Shown: in pieces, positions 8,987 through 19,744 of the stretch
Layout of the letters: each line of letters opens with the position of its first letter
Numbering within the stretch: position 1 is the first letter of the stretch
Assembly: GCF_000350225.1 (NCBI RefSeq)
Contig: NW_005179157.1
Coordinates: 62,001 to 126,000 of the forward strand
Direction of reading: 5' to 3'
DNA length: 64,000 bases
From: Chondrus crispus
Lineage: Eukaryota; Rhodophyta; Florideophyceae; Gigartinales; Gigartinaceae
Notes under the pieces: generated by a model
The model's database searches: none
What the model was told of the DNA's origin: nothing
Seen by the model: only the letters and a program-made list of their open reading frames with translations
Translations under genes and position numbers: made by a program

Positions 8987-10504
8987 GTGGCGAAATTCGC
9001 GTGCGCAGGCTCCCACCGGCATCAACGTGGTCGAGCCGCGCGAGACCGTCCAATCGGAAGAACCCGCCCTACCGCTGACGGACGAGGAGCCCGGGGACCT
9101 TGGGTTGACGGGGGAAGCCGGGGAGGACGCGTAGAGGCGTCGACGATCCTCCCCGTGCCAAGCCTCAATAAACAAGGCACCCCGTCGACCGCTTCGGTAC
9201 GCGCGCAATCGCAGAGCCGAACGGACGAAGCGGCAATTTGCTTCTTCAAGAAGCGGAATTATAAGGTCACCGCAACGGTCGGACAACGACGCGCGATGAT
9301 GCGCGCCATCACGCCGGTTCTAGATTCGGGCGCCGGCCCGAATCTAATCCACCTACGCTGCGTGGAAGAACCGTGGCGCGCTGCCATCCAGTCCGCGCGG
9401 AGCCCGCTGCTCATCGACGCTTCGAGTAAGCCGATGAAGGCCCTCGGCGAGCTCAAACTGTACGTCCGGATTGGTGAGTTCGTCGCGCGCGTACCGTTCT
9501 TGGTCGTCACCAACCTTGCGGTGGACTGTATCATCGGAACCACGTTCCTGGATCGCCACGTGAAGGCGATCCTGCCACCGCAGAGGAAGGTGCTGTTCCA
9601 TCATGCGCCGTTCGTAGCGCTGACGGGAGTCACACCCTCGAGGCACGACCGCAAGATGGCCTCGAGGGGACCGTCACAGCAGCTCCCGCAGGAGAAAAAT
9701 TCGGCCGACCGGAAGCGCGCGCAGTTCCCGACGAACGTACCGTCACGGAAAATTGGCGTGGTGAAGGGGACCACGATACCCCCGATGACCCAAGCGATGG
9801 TACGCGTCGCAACACCGGTTGGGGGGCTTTGCTTCCTGCAAAACCACCCCAAAACGGCGCATAAGAATTTATGCCTGATGGCCCAGGGGGTCATGGACCT
9901 CTTCCCGGGCGAGCCGTTTACGGTGCTTGTTAGCAACTTCGGAAGCCGCGCGGCCCACGTCCCCAAGCATACCGTTGTTGGTCTCGCGTTGCCATCCCCC
10001 ACACACATCCTGACACTTGGCGTAGCGGCCCCCGGAGAGGCCGACGCTAAGGGAGGGGGAGGGAACAGAAATAATTCCTCGACCGCTACGGAGGAACAAG
10101 CGCGACGCGAACAACCAGTTACGGACGATGGCAGAAGAAAATCCTCCACCGCTACGGAAGGATACGCGCGTCGCAAAGAATCCGCTACGGGAGGAGGCGC
10201 GCGACGCGAAGAACCGGAAACGGACGACGCCCACAGTGGCAATCCCGCTAACGCGGATGAGCGGACCGATACGGACGCGGAGAAGACCCGCTCGTGGGAA
10301 GAAGACGTCCATATTTGTGCAGAAGACAGCACCGTCCGGTTTAATTCTCCCCGGTACTGTACTGCAGGACGCGGGGACCCATCGAGAGGACCCACGGACC
10401 CCGGTGAAGTACAAGCGCGCTACGCTGCGCAAGCTTCGCGACGCGCTCGACCGTGCTCGGACGAAATTAACCGCATCGCAAAAGCGGTACAAGGACGATT
10501 TTGA
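8987..10504 (+). CDS. protease-bearing region of the LTR element
   Basis: The region has no obvious ATG of its own, as is common where this product is made together with gag. A retropepsin-like core is visible around 9310-9570: VLDSGAGPNLI holds the catalytic Asp, followed by the hydrophobic segment ending CIIGTTFLDRH. The rest is basic and repetitive. No reverse transcriptase motif was recognised. Confidence 0.65.
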   Translation: MAKFACAGSHRHQRGRAARDRPIGRTRPTADGRGARGPWVDGGSRGGRVEASTILPVPSLNKQGTPSTASVRAQSQSRTDEAAICFFKKRNYKVTATVGQRRAMMRAITPVLDSGAGPNLIHLRCVEEPWRAAIQSARSPLLIDASSKPMKALGELKLYVRIGEFVARVPFLVVTNLAVDCIIGTTFLDRHVKAILPPQRKVLFHHAPFVALTGVTPSRHDRKMASRGPSQQLPQEKNSADRKRAQFPTNVPSRKIGVVKGTTIPPMTQAMVRVATPVGGLCFLQNHPKTAHKNLCLMAQGVMDLFPGEPFTVLVSNFGSRAAHVPKHTVVGLALPSPTHILTLGVAAPGEADAKGGGGNRNNSSTATEEQARREQPVTDDGRRKSSTATEGYARRKESATGGGARREEPETDDAHSGNPANADERTDTDAEKTRSWEEDVHICAEDSTVRFNSPRYCTAGRGDPSRGPTDPGEVQARYAAQASRRARPCSDEINRIAKAVQGRF

Positions 10505-11009
10505 CAAGAAGGTCCGCTTCCGTCCGGTCGTTGTGGTGGGCGATTTTGTCTACGTTGATCGCCCGCCCCGCCCGTTGACAAGCGTCGAGCGACGCACGCG
10601 TGCGCAAGGTACGGCCGGAACGGACGAGCTCTCTGTCAAACTACTACCGAAGACAGAGGGTCCGTTTCGCGTGCGCTCCGCTACGGACACCACGGTCCTC
10701 ATCGAGAAGGACGGCGTGGAAAATCGCGTGAGCATCGACCGCGTTACGAAGATGCCGCGCGGGCCGGGGGATACCGTCACCCCGGCCACATCGACCGAAT
10801 CGGACGCACAAGCCGCAACGCCAAGAGCGGAGTACGTCGTTCACCGCATTGTCGGACACCGTACTACGCGCGGCGGGATCCACTACAAGGTCTGGTGGTA
10901 TGGATATACCGCTTCGGACGACACCTACAAGCCCGCCGATGGGCTTCCGCAGCAGTTTATCGACCGGTATTGGCGCTCGCGCCAACAAGGATCAAGCGTG
11001 CATGCGTAG
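10128..11009 (+). CDS. integrase tail and chromodomain region of the LTR element
   Basis: The middle resembles the end of Ty3/Gypsy integrases: basic helices, then GDFVYVDRP and a small beta domain. The last 60 residues look like a chromodomain (YVVHRIVGHR, then HYKVWWYGY and a D-T-Y motif), which places the element with the chromoviruses. In relatives the chromodomain directs insertion to marked chromatin. Confidence 0.7.
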   Translation: MAEENPPPLRKDTRVAKNPLREEARDAKNRKRTTPTVAIPLTRMSGPIRTRRRPARGKKTSIFVQKTAPSGLILPGTVLQDAGTHREDPRTPVKYKRATLRKLRDALDRARTKLTASQKRYKDDFDKKVRFRPVVVVGDFVYVDRPPRPLTSVERRTRAQGTAGTDELSVKLLPKTEGPFRVRSATDTTVLIEKDGVENRVSIDRVTKMPRGPGDTVTPATSTESDAQAATPRAEYVVHRIVGHRTTRGGIHYKVWWYGYTASDDTYKPADGLPQQFIDRYWRSRQQGSSVHA

Positions 11010-12431
11010 CGCAAGTTTCGGCCGCTCTCGGTCGCACCGCTCGGACGCTCACTCGCGCAAAAGCCTCTGGGGAAAACAAGCCGCGCACGTGCTATGCAGC
11101 CCCGGCAGCCAGTCGCGTGTGACTGGGCACCGCGAGGCAGTCCGTACCGGATGGATCCCGCGCAAATGGACGCAGATTCTTCCGAAATTGGCCAACCCTC
11201 CGGGAGGGTGGTCCACAATCGGAATTTCTCCCAAGCGTCCACGCGGATAGCTATCAGCCACGCCTGGCCGCACCGTTCGGATGATCGCGCTCGCACGCGC
11301 CTATGGAAATGTAGAACTGTACCGGGAACCGGTACTTTGTATTGAGATGTATCGCGTTCGCCGACTTTTGAATTTAGTCGCGATTTGGGCTACGTTTTCC
11401 CCTCCCACGCTGCGGAAAAAAATCGTAGCCCGTTTCTGACAACGGCATCGCACTCCTGGGAGCATTCCGCGTCCGGTAGTGTCGCCTCGGGAAAACCGCA
11501 TTCGGACATATTTGGAAACCAAATCGGTTTCTTCCCGTTTCTTTCGGTTTCTTTTGGTTTCTTTCAGTTTCCAAATGATGCTTTGGGAGACCGGTCGCAG
11601 AAAAGGGACATTCCGATCGGTTGATGCGCGTGAATCGCTGCGAGCGCACGAGGGAAGTTCTGGCGCACGTATCCGTGCCCTCCTGTGGCCGACTTCGGCC
11701 GCAAAGGACGGAAACCAAGGGCGGATTTATGAGAATTGGCCAGCCCTTCGGGGCAGGAGTGCGAAGACGGGGATTCTCATCCCAAACCGACCGTACGGAA
11801 CTCGCGCGCGCTGTTGTCGAAGCGCGCTGGTACGCTGGGGCGGTGAAGAACCGCCCGGGCGACAGTGTCGGCCCCCGTCCAGCCCGGCAGGGGCGGCGGC
11901 GAGGACTTTGGGTCGCGCACTGTACGCCGTGGGCACGCGCACCGCATCGGACGAATTAATCCGCGCGAACGCGGGCTCGGCCAACTCGGTGGCCCGCGGA
12001 GCCTCGCCGCGTTGGCTTCGCCACGGGTGTACGGCATGGGCCGATCGGCTCGACGCCGGAGCCCGACCAGGGCTCGACGGCGGACCGTATGGGCGCGCGG
12101 CGCTGACTTCGTCGTGACCGTCCGTTCTCGGTCTCCGGAGGAGGTACTGTACCGAAAATTCGTCGCGGGTGGAGGAGTTGGGAATTTCGGGGGAGTGTTA
12201 GGAGGGAGTCAGGGGTTTCGGAGCGTCTCGCAGGAAGGAAATTGGACGACGCGCTTACCGATTCGGACGGGACAGCTGGCGAATCGACCGCCAGCTCGGA
12301 GTCGAGGCGGGAGAAAAGCCCGCCCGTACGCACGCGCTTCGGTCTTCGCATCGCGCGCGGAGGAAAACAGAGAAACCGGAACGGAATCGCGTGATCGGAT
12401 GGGTGGTCGCTACGGGGACGTAGCGAAAGCT
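11010..12431 (+). other. internal region of the LTR element without recognised gene
   Basis: About 1.4 kb of GC-rich sequence lies between the chromodomain region and the polypurine tract. Several open frames exist on both strands, but none resembles a known protein. A T-rich stretch with repeated TTTCGGTTTC-like units lies at about 11520-11575. Confidence 0.5.
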
Positions 12432-12442
12432 AAGGAAGGGGG
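12432..12442 (+). other. polypurine tract
   Basis: AAGGAAGGGGG lies two bases before the 3' LTR. This is the standard position of the plus-strand primer in LTR elements. Confidence 0.8.
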
Positions 12443-12444
12443 TC

Positions 12445-13113
12445 TGTAGTATAACGACGGACGCGCGCGCGGGGAGATTATTAACAGTGCGGCCGTGCAC
12501 GGTGGACACGTGGGCGGGTGTGCCCACGTGTAGGGAGCGCGCGCGTGCCGAGCGGTCGTAATCTGGCGTACGTGTACAGTAGTGCACGTGTCGGCCAAGC
12601 GGTAGTCTACCAGTATGACGCGTGTACGCTAGCACACGTGGCATCCGTGCGGTAGTCTGTAAGCAGCGCGTGTGTACAGTAGTACACACGTGTAGCCGCA
12701 GCGTCCGCGCGGTAATTAGGAATTGAGGCGCTAGTTTTTTTAATGGCGTACAGTATCTGGTACGCACTAGGCGGCAGGTACTGTATACTGGGACAGGTGT
12801 CCGAGGCGTCCCTCTGAGGGGTTAAGACCTGACACCCGTCCCCACCAGTAAACTGGGGCAAGCTCGCCCCCGTCCCTTTCGCGCCTATATACGTCCGTTT
12901 CGGTTGTCTATCGCGCGCGATGGCTTCTAACCCGTTACCGGTCGCTCCCGTTCACGCACCACGGGGCGACTGCGCGTAACCGGCCAGTGAGCCACTCCCT
13001 TTTCGCGAGCTCGTCCGATCGGTTACCGCGCGCCGCGCGTCTCGCGTCGCGAGCTCCCTCGGCTCATCCTCCGAGTCTCTCGCCCGCTAGGGTTTGAGGA
13101 GAGTTGTACCACA
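12445..13113 (+). repeat. 3' LTR
   Basis: It begins TGTAGTATAACG, ends TTGTACCACA and is followed by the ATCTT duplication. It is about 99% identical to the 5' copy by eye. Confidence 0.93.
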
Positions 13114-14222
13114 ATCTTCATGGCAGTGCACACAATTCGTGATGACTTCCGTACTGCGAAACGCAAGGGCCTTTGTAAAATGCCCCATTTGGCTACTAAA
13201 ACCCCAAACGCCTGCTCTACGTGCATTCGTAGTGACGAGTGGTAGAAATTGAACGCATCTTCTGTCTCTGTAACCTGCGAGCTTGGTACAGGTGTTATGA
13301 CAGTTTCAGTGCACAAATATGCTTCGTCAGCGGCAATCCAAAATTCTTCGCACAAACGGCCCTCCTGGAGATATCTTCCTAAACTTGAGGTCTCATGACT
13401 GAGCGAGTCATGAGTCGAACCCACGCAGCGACAGGAGTATGTCAGAAAACGATAATTGGAGTCTACTATAGCTTGCACACAAAGGGCGTAAAACCCTTTT
13501 GTGTTGTAGTACGACTCGGGGTTTTCTTCCTCCCTTGGTTTAGTGATTTTAACTGCAAGACCATCTAGAGCCCCGACACACCCGTCCAACGGACTAAGTG
13601 TTTTCCTTGAGGTTTTGAAAGCGATTGATGATGTATAGAGATCTCCTCTTGTTTTCGGCAGTCCAGGAAGCCGGAGGACCACATTTAGCACACTTACAGT
13701 GTCCTCAAAAATTCTGTGGATAGTAGATTTCCTCACGTGGTAGCTTGATATGAGGTCCCACATATCTGCTCCAGCTAGTAGGCGTAGGGTGATTCCGAGG
13801 CGCATATCTGGCATGACGGGTGTTCTCTTTGACCTTTGACCAATCTCAATGTTTTTCTGAATTTTACACTGAATAAGTCGCAACAATTTCGCGAAGATGG
13901 GACGAGACATTCGGAATGCGCCGGAAAACTCCTCATCGGTATAAATTGAAGTTACAGATAAGAACGTCCAATTCACTTCTTTGATTGGGGTTTGGGAAGG
14001 ATAGATTTGCGGTGCTGGCTGAATCGGTATCGGGCTTTTATGATCTTCGTCTTCTAAAAGGGAGGCAAATTCCAAGTCAAGAGGTGGGACGATTAGGGCC
14101 AACTCTTCAGATCCCGAGGACCTCGTCTTTCCCGGAGAAGACGTGATTTCGTCTCTATTCATGAGGTGGGATATGCGCCAGCGATATTCGGTTGAAAAAG
14201 GGTGTGAAGGGGGATATGGCAT
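13114..14222 (-). pseudogene. HARBI1-like DDE transposase, main part
   Basis: The frame starts at the ATG at 14222 and encodes about 370 residues before meeting the LTR. Catalytic positions of the Harbinger DDE nuclease are visible: Asp in GALDGLAV, Asp in GSTHDS and Glu in HVEQAFG. The N-terminal part has a helix-turn-helix-like segment (SSYHVRKSTIHRIF). The role is cut-and-paste transposition by binding and cleaving the element's ends. The open frame runs into the LTR and picks up about 30 foreign codons; its own tail lies at 6091-6327. Apart from this split the frame is uninterrupted, so the element was probably intact when it was hit. Confidence 0.85.
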
Positions 14223-14261
14223 CCAGGAGTGCTGGAGATAATATGGAGGTGGAGTCGACAA

Positions 14262-15142
14262 AAGGTGGTGCTAGACGGGAGACGGTTTGTTGCACGGATG
14301 ATAGCGTGATGTTGGGGAGATCATCCCCACTTTCCGCTGGGCATTTTACTGACTCTGTTCAGCGCGTTTGAGACCGTTTTTACTGTGGTCGCTTGCTTTT
14401 GAGTTGTCTCAATCTATTTGTTGTCCAATGAAATTGCCTTTCTGTGAGTCTTACACTCCAGGAGAAAGGGCGCTTACTACTTCTTACTAAGACTGCCATG
14501 TTAATATTTGTATCAGCAGCAACCAATCAGGAGGCTCTGCGCAATTGCCACTGATGTGATATGCTGTGTTGGGACGGGCTCTGAAGCAACAGCGGTCCCT
14601 CAGACAAATCCAGGCAAATCCTACATCCCTTTACCAAGTTACACGGCGCTACAGCGCGCAAATGTCCTCTGTAATTCAATATAGGGATGCCCCGCAGGCA
14701 ATATCCAATAAGGGTTCACATGAAGAGGACAACCGTGTCCATGCTTGTTGACTTGAATGGGTTCTTCTGGGAGGGTGCGCGTGAAGAAATTCAGTTAAAC
14801 AATGGATCCAATCTTTGCGGTTATCGTAAGTTTTTATGCTCCGATTTTGCAGGTTTCATACGACAACTGTAGAGAACTGTACTGTACTGCAGTACTACAG
14901 TACAGAGAGGACTCGCCCAATAGTGCCGAATTGAGTAATTCCACGAGTGTGAGTAATGCAGGGGTTTCTAGGTGAACACAGGTTATCATACCTTGCATTG
15001 CTGTAAGACACCTGTCCAAGACAGGGACGCGGCCGACGAAGATGCCCAACAGTAAACAGATCAACCTTTCCAACGTACCCCACAGATCTTCTCCGTCTTA
15101 CTCCAGCGACACGCAAGGGCACCGACACAACCACAACACAGC
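14262..15142. other. right end of Harbinger element and spacer
   Basis: The non-coding 5' flank of the transposase runs to the TIR at 14581. About 560 bp of AT-rich DNA follow, with a cluster of short GTACTGTAC-type palindromes at 14878-14906. No gene is seen. The palindrome cluster could be near the left end of the pogo-like fossil that follows, but matching right-end repeats were not convincing. Confidence 0.5.
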
Positions 15143-16748
15143 ATGAAAAGACGTGTTCGTCTTTCCCTCGCGGAGAAGCTAGATATAACGAACAAATGAC
15201 ACAAGGAATACAGGCTCCTTCAATCATGAAAGAGTATGGCTGCTGCGAGCACACAGTCAGATCGATCAAAAGACAAAAATCACAAATCCTCGAACTCTCT
15301 CGTGCTTCCTCCACTTCGCTCAACACGAAAACATTGCGTGCATCTCGCTTTCCTGTCATCGAAGAAAAGTTAATGGACTTTATGACCATTGCAAGATCTG
15401 CACGTATGCATGTAACCAGTTCTGTCCTCCAAATGAAAGCCGTGATGCTCCGCGATTTATGTCTACAAAATAGAAATTTAGAAGGGGAAACGAAAAAGGC
15501 CATTGAAAACTTTGCAGCCTCAGAAGGATGGGTAGCTGCATTTTTCAGAGAAATGCACTAGGGTCCGTCTCCTTTCATGTTGAAGGAGGGAGTGTCAACG
15601 GTGTCGAAGTTGCTGAGATACGTCGAAAACTTGCCCCATGAAAACAAAAGACCGCATCACGGCCGATGTCTGTACAAACGCTTGTGAGACATTGAAACTT
15701 CCTATGGTTGTAATTGGCACTGCCAAAACCCCCAGATGCTTCAAAAAGAGTTCTCCGTGCCTGAACTACTTCCACCGAAAAAACGCGTGGTCGGATACCC
15801 AAAACTTTTAAGCGGTGGTACTATAATGTGTTTCTGCTATTTATTCGAAAACATACGTCAGACAAGGTCATTTTGCTCATGGACAATTGCGGTCCCCATG
15901 GAACAGACTTGCGAGATGCCGGGGAACAGGTTACTATTTTTACACTGCCTTCTAATTGCACCGCTCGGCATCAACCAATGGATGCCGGCATAATTGCGGC
16001 GTGGAAGATGCGGTACAAGCAGGAATTGTTACGGCCCATACTAGGAAATTTAGAGGAGAGGGAGGGTGTTAGAAAGGCGGCGTCTAACTGGAAAGCTGGG
16101 ACTAAGGGGATGCAAGGGTACGATCCCCACTTGTCAGATGTGAGCGAGATGGTGCATAGGTCGTGAGAGGCGATAAGTGAAGAGACAATTGCTCGACGTT
16201 GGTTAAAATGCGACATACTACCGCCCGGAAACGAGGCAACTTTGACCTCTGATCAGGGAAAGGTTACTGGGACACGGAAGCTTCGCAACGATTTGGATTT
16301 CGAGATGCTTGTGACTATGTTCAAGGATTTAAAAGTATATTTTCCAACGAACGACCCATTGAATGAATAATTAGGCGATGTGACTGACATGGATATTATT
16401 AGTTGGGTTAACATTGAGGAGACTGAGGATGTGAGGGAATCTGTTGTCAATGATCTGATGGCCTATGTTGAGATGGACTTGCCAACATTGATGTCGTTGG
16501 CGGATATATCCCAACTTGAAAACGCAAATGCAGATGGGAACAAAGGGATAGAATCAAATGAGTATGTTATTCCAGGACTTGAGGAAGTAATTGCCAGCTT
16601 TACGGGAGTGGAGGAAATGGTGAACAAGTCCGGTATCGAGGATGCAGTTCGTCATTTGCACCGTGCAAAGCGCGCGTTGCTAACTGCACACGCTGAGCAG
16701 AGTCGTTCTAAGAGGCGCCAGACGCTTGTAAACGAGTATTTTGTGTGA
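15143..16748 (+). pseudogene. decayed pogo/Tigger-like transposase
   Basis: Several blocks in different frames follow the order of a pogo-family transposase. First is an N-terminal start MKRRVRLSLAEKLDI (15143), then the helix-turn-helix block from 15196 (IMKEYGCCEHTVRSIKR) and a CENP-B-like segment ending at 15561. Next is the DDE_1 core at 15828-16166 with VILLMDNCGPHG and SNCTARHQPMDAGI, and last an acidic C-terminal block to 16748. Frameshifts fall between 15143 and 15196 and around 15600-15820, and stops lie near 16166 and 16368. The gene is dead and older than the pogo copy at 23150. Target-site TA and inverted ends could not be fixed. Confidence 0.75.
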
Positions 16749-18169
16749 CCCCATTCATTAGTGCAAGATGCTAGTATTACATGTTTTTGGAGCCTTGCAT
16801 GGAGGTGCACTACTCGGTGTGGTCGACTGTATACGTACTTACTACGTACACTGTATTGCTTACTGTACGGACTTGTACAATGCGAAGCTTGTACTATACA
16901 GTGCTGTTGCGATTATCTCAACCGCCTGGCACCGAGCAACCTGTTGGATGGGGATCCTCCCTCAATTCCCTTTATTGCTGCGTCTGCTGCCTTTTTCTCT
17001 ATCTCGGAGGGTTAGCTATTAAGTACTACTTCCCCGAGGGGGCTCGGCTGTCTCTGATCCCCCTTGCCTCCTCCATTCGTCGTCTCTCTCCCTCTCTTGC
17101 TCCACAAAAATGACTACTCCCTCGCTGCCTTCCCTTTCGCTTCCCTTACCGACAGCCCTGCGCTCCCCTCGCCCCGACTCCTGCCATCCGGTGCCGTCTT
17201 CGTTTCCCTTCGGGAACTGGATCCCTCGCGCTTTCGGGTCCCTACAGGAGCGCGTGTGTCCTTCAGTTCCGGTTCATGGACCCGTTGTCCACGTCTCCAC
17301 GTGTTTCTAAGTCATTCCTCAACAGTGCTGTACAGGAGGAAACAATCTTGCTGGTCAAGGTATCTCGAGATAGCATTCGCTCCAAAGGACGGTGAATAAA
17401 GAAATCACTGCTGGTGAAGGCGAACGTGGTCAAGGCATATCCTAGACAAGTCCTGAGATGGCATTTGCTCAAAAGGACCTTGAATAAAAAAAAGAATTTT
17501 TCTTAAGTACCCCTTTCATTTTGGAATTTTCCTTACAAGCCCCTTTTTATGAGCCCCTTCTCCTAGGAGCGCCAGATTGAATACGTGAGGAGGTGAAGAG
17601 GGCGTCGCAAAAACGAGTTTGATCAAAGGGAGCACGTTCCCTGACAAGCACAGCATCTTGATGGCATCCTTGGCCATGTGCGCCACCGTGGGCCGATCTC
17701 ACAAGCCAAAAAGTCAGACTCTGGGCGCCTGTGTATACACTGCCCCTCCAGGAGTGCTCATACAACGTGAACGCCCAACCAGACCGACGGGCAAACAGCG
17801 GTTTGCGGAGAGTGTGGTCGCAGCGCCTCAACGAAAGTCGCGTTGCTCTGCATGTGGTCAAGTTGGGCGCTACACTACGACTTACGAAGCCCCAGCACTA
17901 GTTAGCTTACGCAAACCGGATTCTACAGAGTTCTGCAAACAATTCTGCAAAAAACATTACACTGAAATTGCATATACAGAATTCTGCAATCATGCGATGA
18001 CAAAAAATGCGTAATTGTGAGATTTTAGTGAAGAGGGTTTCTGCATGGTCGTGAGAAATGATAGGGACAGGTGTTGTGAAATTGGCGGGAGTTCGCGATA
18101 ATGCATGCATGATAGAAGGTTACTCACTAGTGTTGTCGGTACAAGCGTATACGCTATAACACACAACGA
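16749..18169 (+). other. unresolved repeat-like region
   Basis: No intact gene is recognised. At 17350-17490 two diverged copies of a unit (TGGTCAAGG ... TGAATAAA) lie in tandem. At 17619-18014 an open frame carries CSACGQVGRYTTTYE, a degenerate zinc-knuckle-like stretch preceded by proline- and arginine-rich residues; it may be a transposon remnant of unknown class. The pyrimidine-rich stretch at 17040-17230 gives long but unconvincing frames. Confidence 0.4.
17493..17548 (-). repeat. dispersed repeat, copy 1
   Basis: On the minus strand this reads GGAAAATTCCAAAATGAAAG and onwards to AAGAAAAATTC. It is about 85% similar to 25381-25437 on the plus strand. The repeat contains the perfect palindrome GGAATTTTCC. 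Confidence 0.6.
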
Positions 18170-19061
18170 TGTCTGAAGTAGTTGGTTTGGAAACACAAGA
18201 TCCAGCCCCCACCAAAAGTGGTAGGCAATCACGGTTCACACCGCAACAAGACCTCGCCATTATCCGTGAGGTAGCCGCTGTTCGATCTCATTTGGCCGAG
18301 TTCGGTGAAACGAAGAAGAGATTTGCTACTGCGGCGGAAAGATGACTTGAGAACGTACACTATCGGGGCAAAGAAACGTCGGTTAGAAGACAATTCAGGA
18401 CCGATACAAAAGACTGAAGGACCAATATGACAAAAACGACTCCGACAATCAAAGGTCGTCTGGAGTCAGTGGTGGGGAGATGGGAGAGTTGGCTGGCCTT
18501 TTGATGACATTGAGAGAGGCCAGAGATGATTGGGAAGCACAAAAGAAAACTGCGAAATTAGCAGAGATAAGAAAAGAAGAAGACAAGGCACGCATGGGTC
18601 GCGTATTGATGGTTGCAGCGCAAAAGTGCAAGTCATCGAAGGACTCGGAAACAGAAGATGGCAGCTGCGGAAATGAGAATGGTGCTGTGATAGTAGACGA
18701 GGTAGAAAGCAAAGCGCATATTCGTAGCACAAACGGCAGCGCGAGAAAGAAGAAGAAAACGAAAGTGGCATATGGTGCTGATGATAGCCTTGATGCTTTC
18801 GGAGAGCAAATGAAAGACGCTGACCTCGCCCGAATCTTGCTTGAGCGAGAGCGTCTTCAATTTGAGCGCGACATGGCTGAGAGCGGTAGAGAAGAACGCT
18901 TACTGGAGCGCCTTGAGCGTCAGAAGGAAAGAGAAGAAGAACGGCGAGAGCGTCGGGAGGAACGCGTAAAACTGCAAAAGCTCGAAGTGGAGAAGTTCAA
19001 GGCACTCATAGAGGCCTTCGCGAGAAAAAATAAATCTGACCATGTGGTACATGTAGAGTAG
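18170..19061 (+). pseudogene. decayed Myb/SANT-like, coiled-coil protein gene
   Basis: An ATG at 18170 opens a frame with a Myb/SANT-like N-terminus (SRFTPQQDLAIIREVAAVRS). A TGA stops it at about 18343, and the trailing VQDRYKRL-type helix appears in another frame from about 18393, so one stop and one frameshift separate the start from the long block at 18480-19061. That block is highly charged: an acidic and serine-rich middle, a KKKKTK stretch, then a long coiled coil rich in E and R. This layout (trihelix or SANT plus C-terminal coiled coil) is common in accessory proteins of DNA transposons and in small Myb-like regulators. Which element owned it is not clear. Confidence 0.65.
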
Positions 19062-19084
19062 GTCGCCTTCTATTCAGTATCAGT

Positions 19085-19133
19085 AGTACCCTTGGTACTG
19101 TGTACCAGGCTGGTAAACAGTACCAAGGGTACT
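19085..19133. repeat. perfect 17-bp inverted repeat
   Basis: AGTACCCTTGGTACTGT at 19085-19101 is repeated inverted at 19117-19133, with a 15-bp spacer that is itself partly palindromic. It lies 20 bp past the end of the Myb-like fossil and may mark an element end. Confidence 0.8.
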
Positions 19134-19744
19134 GTACCCTGGTACTAACAGGGACCCGTTAGGGTTAATACAACAAACATCCCCCCTGGGGTGGTCAATG
19201 GGAGCGGTACCACCGAGGAGGGGGAACGGGGAGGAGGGAAGGAGCGGGCGGGAACGAGGCGGCATGTCTCGCTGTCTATGGAACATTGACACATGTGCGA
19301 CGGGATGCCGGGCAAATGGAAATCCAATCGCATCCGACTGAATTACTCTACTCCTCTCTGTTTCCACTTCACTACACATGCCACTGCCGCTGCGTTTCAG
19401 CAGTGCCCTGCTGAGATATTTACTTACAAACTCTCCTCACTCGGCACATACACCCCATCCGTTTCACCTCTATTCGTTACAATCTATTCCCAGCGCAATT
19501 AAGCGGACTCAACTCTTCCTGCGCACCCCATTCTTGCCACCCCACGCATCAACTTTTGGAACCCTCGCATCTCACGCGTTAGTCACCTCGTATCGGCCGT
19601 CCGCCAAAAAACTGCAATACCCTCCAATCCCCTTTCTCTATCTACATTTCGCTCTATTCCGATCACACGCCTTCCCCGTTACCGGCCTACGCTCCCGACG
19701 GATTTCAAGCCACTCCGGCTAGCTCTTCACGCCCCGAGCGGCTC
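19134..19744 (+). promoter_or_regulatory. 5' flank of the B-box gene
   Basis: About 600 bp without a supported gene. From about 19370 the plus strand becomes pyrimidine-rich, as in the leaders of several host genes in this window. It probably contains the promoter and 5' UTR of the gene at 19745. No specific sites were identified. Confidence 0.4.

Larger units (their letters stand above)
6328..13113 (+). mobile_element. Ty3/Gypsy-type (chromovirus-like) LTR element
   Basis: The element is 6786 bp with LTRs of 668 and 669 bp, both beginning TGTAG and ending CACA, and a perfect 5-bp duplication ATCTT at 6323-6327 and 13114-13118. Parts recognised: a primer-binding-site candidate, a gag region with a zinc knuckle, a retropepsin-like protease region, a chromodomain region and a polypurine tract. 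Reverse transcriptase, RNase H and the integrase core were not recognised, so it looks broken and dependent on relatives. The two LTRs differ at about six positions plus one base of length, roughly 1%, so the insertion is young. It is much richer in G and C than the DNA around it. Confidence 0.9.
4902..14581 (-). mobile_element. PIF/Harbinger DNA transposon, interrupted by an LTR element
   Basis: Both ends read GAGCCCGTCCCAACA towards the inside (4902-4916; 14567-14581 reversed), with ATTGGT further in on both sides. TGA flanks both ends (4899-4901 and 14582-14584), a T-N-A duplication as expected for Harbinger. The cargo is a HARBI1-like transposase on the minus strand, in two parts (13114-14222 and 6091-6327) separated by the LTR element at 6328-13113. 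Without that insert the transposon is about 2.9 kb. The partner Myb/SANT gene that many Harbinger elements carry was not seen inside. Confidence 0.8.

Noticed and set aside
11377-12767. Several 70-210 codon frames in the non-coding end and LTR of the LTR element
   Set aside because: No family resemblance; high GC alone removes stop codons, and some frames run through the LTR on the opposite strand.
14878-16900. GTACTGTAC-type palindromes on both sides of the pogo-like fossil as its terminal repeats
   Set aside because: Similarity between the two sides is too weak and no TA duplication can be placed.
17110-17310. Frame starting MTTPSLPSLSL as a retroelement gag start
   Set aside because: Low-complexity proline/serine sequence with no zinc knuckle or LTR attached.
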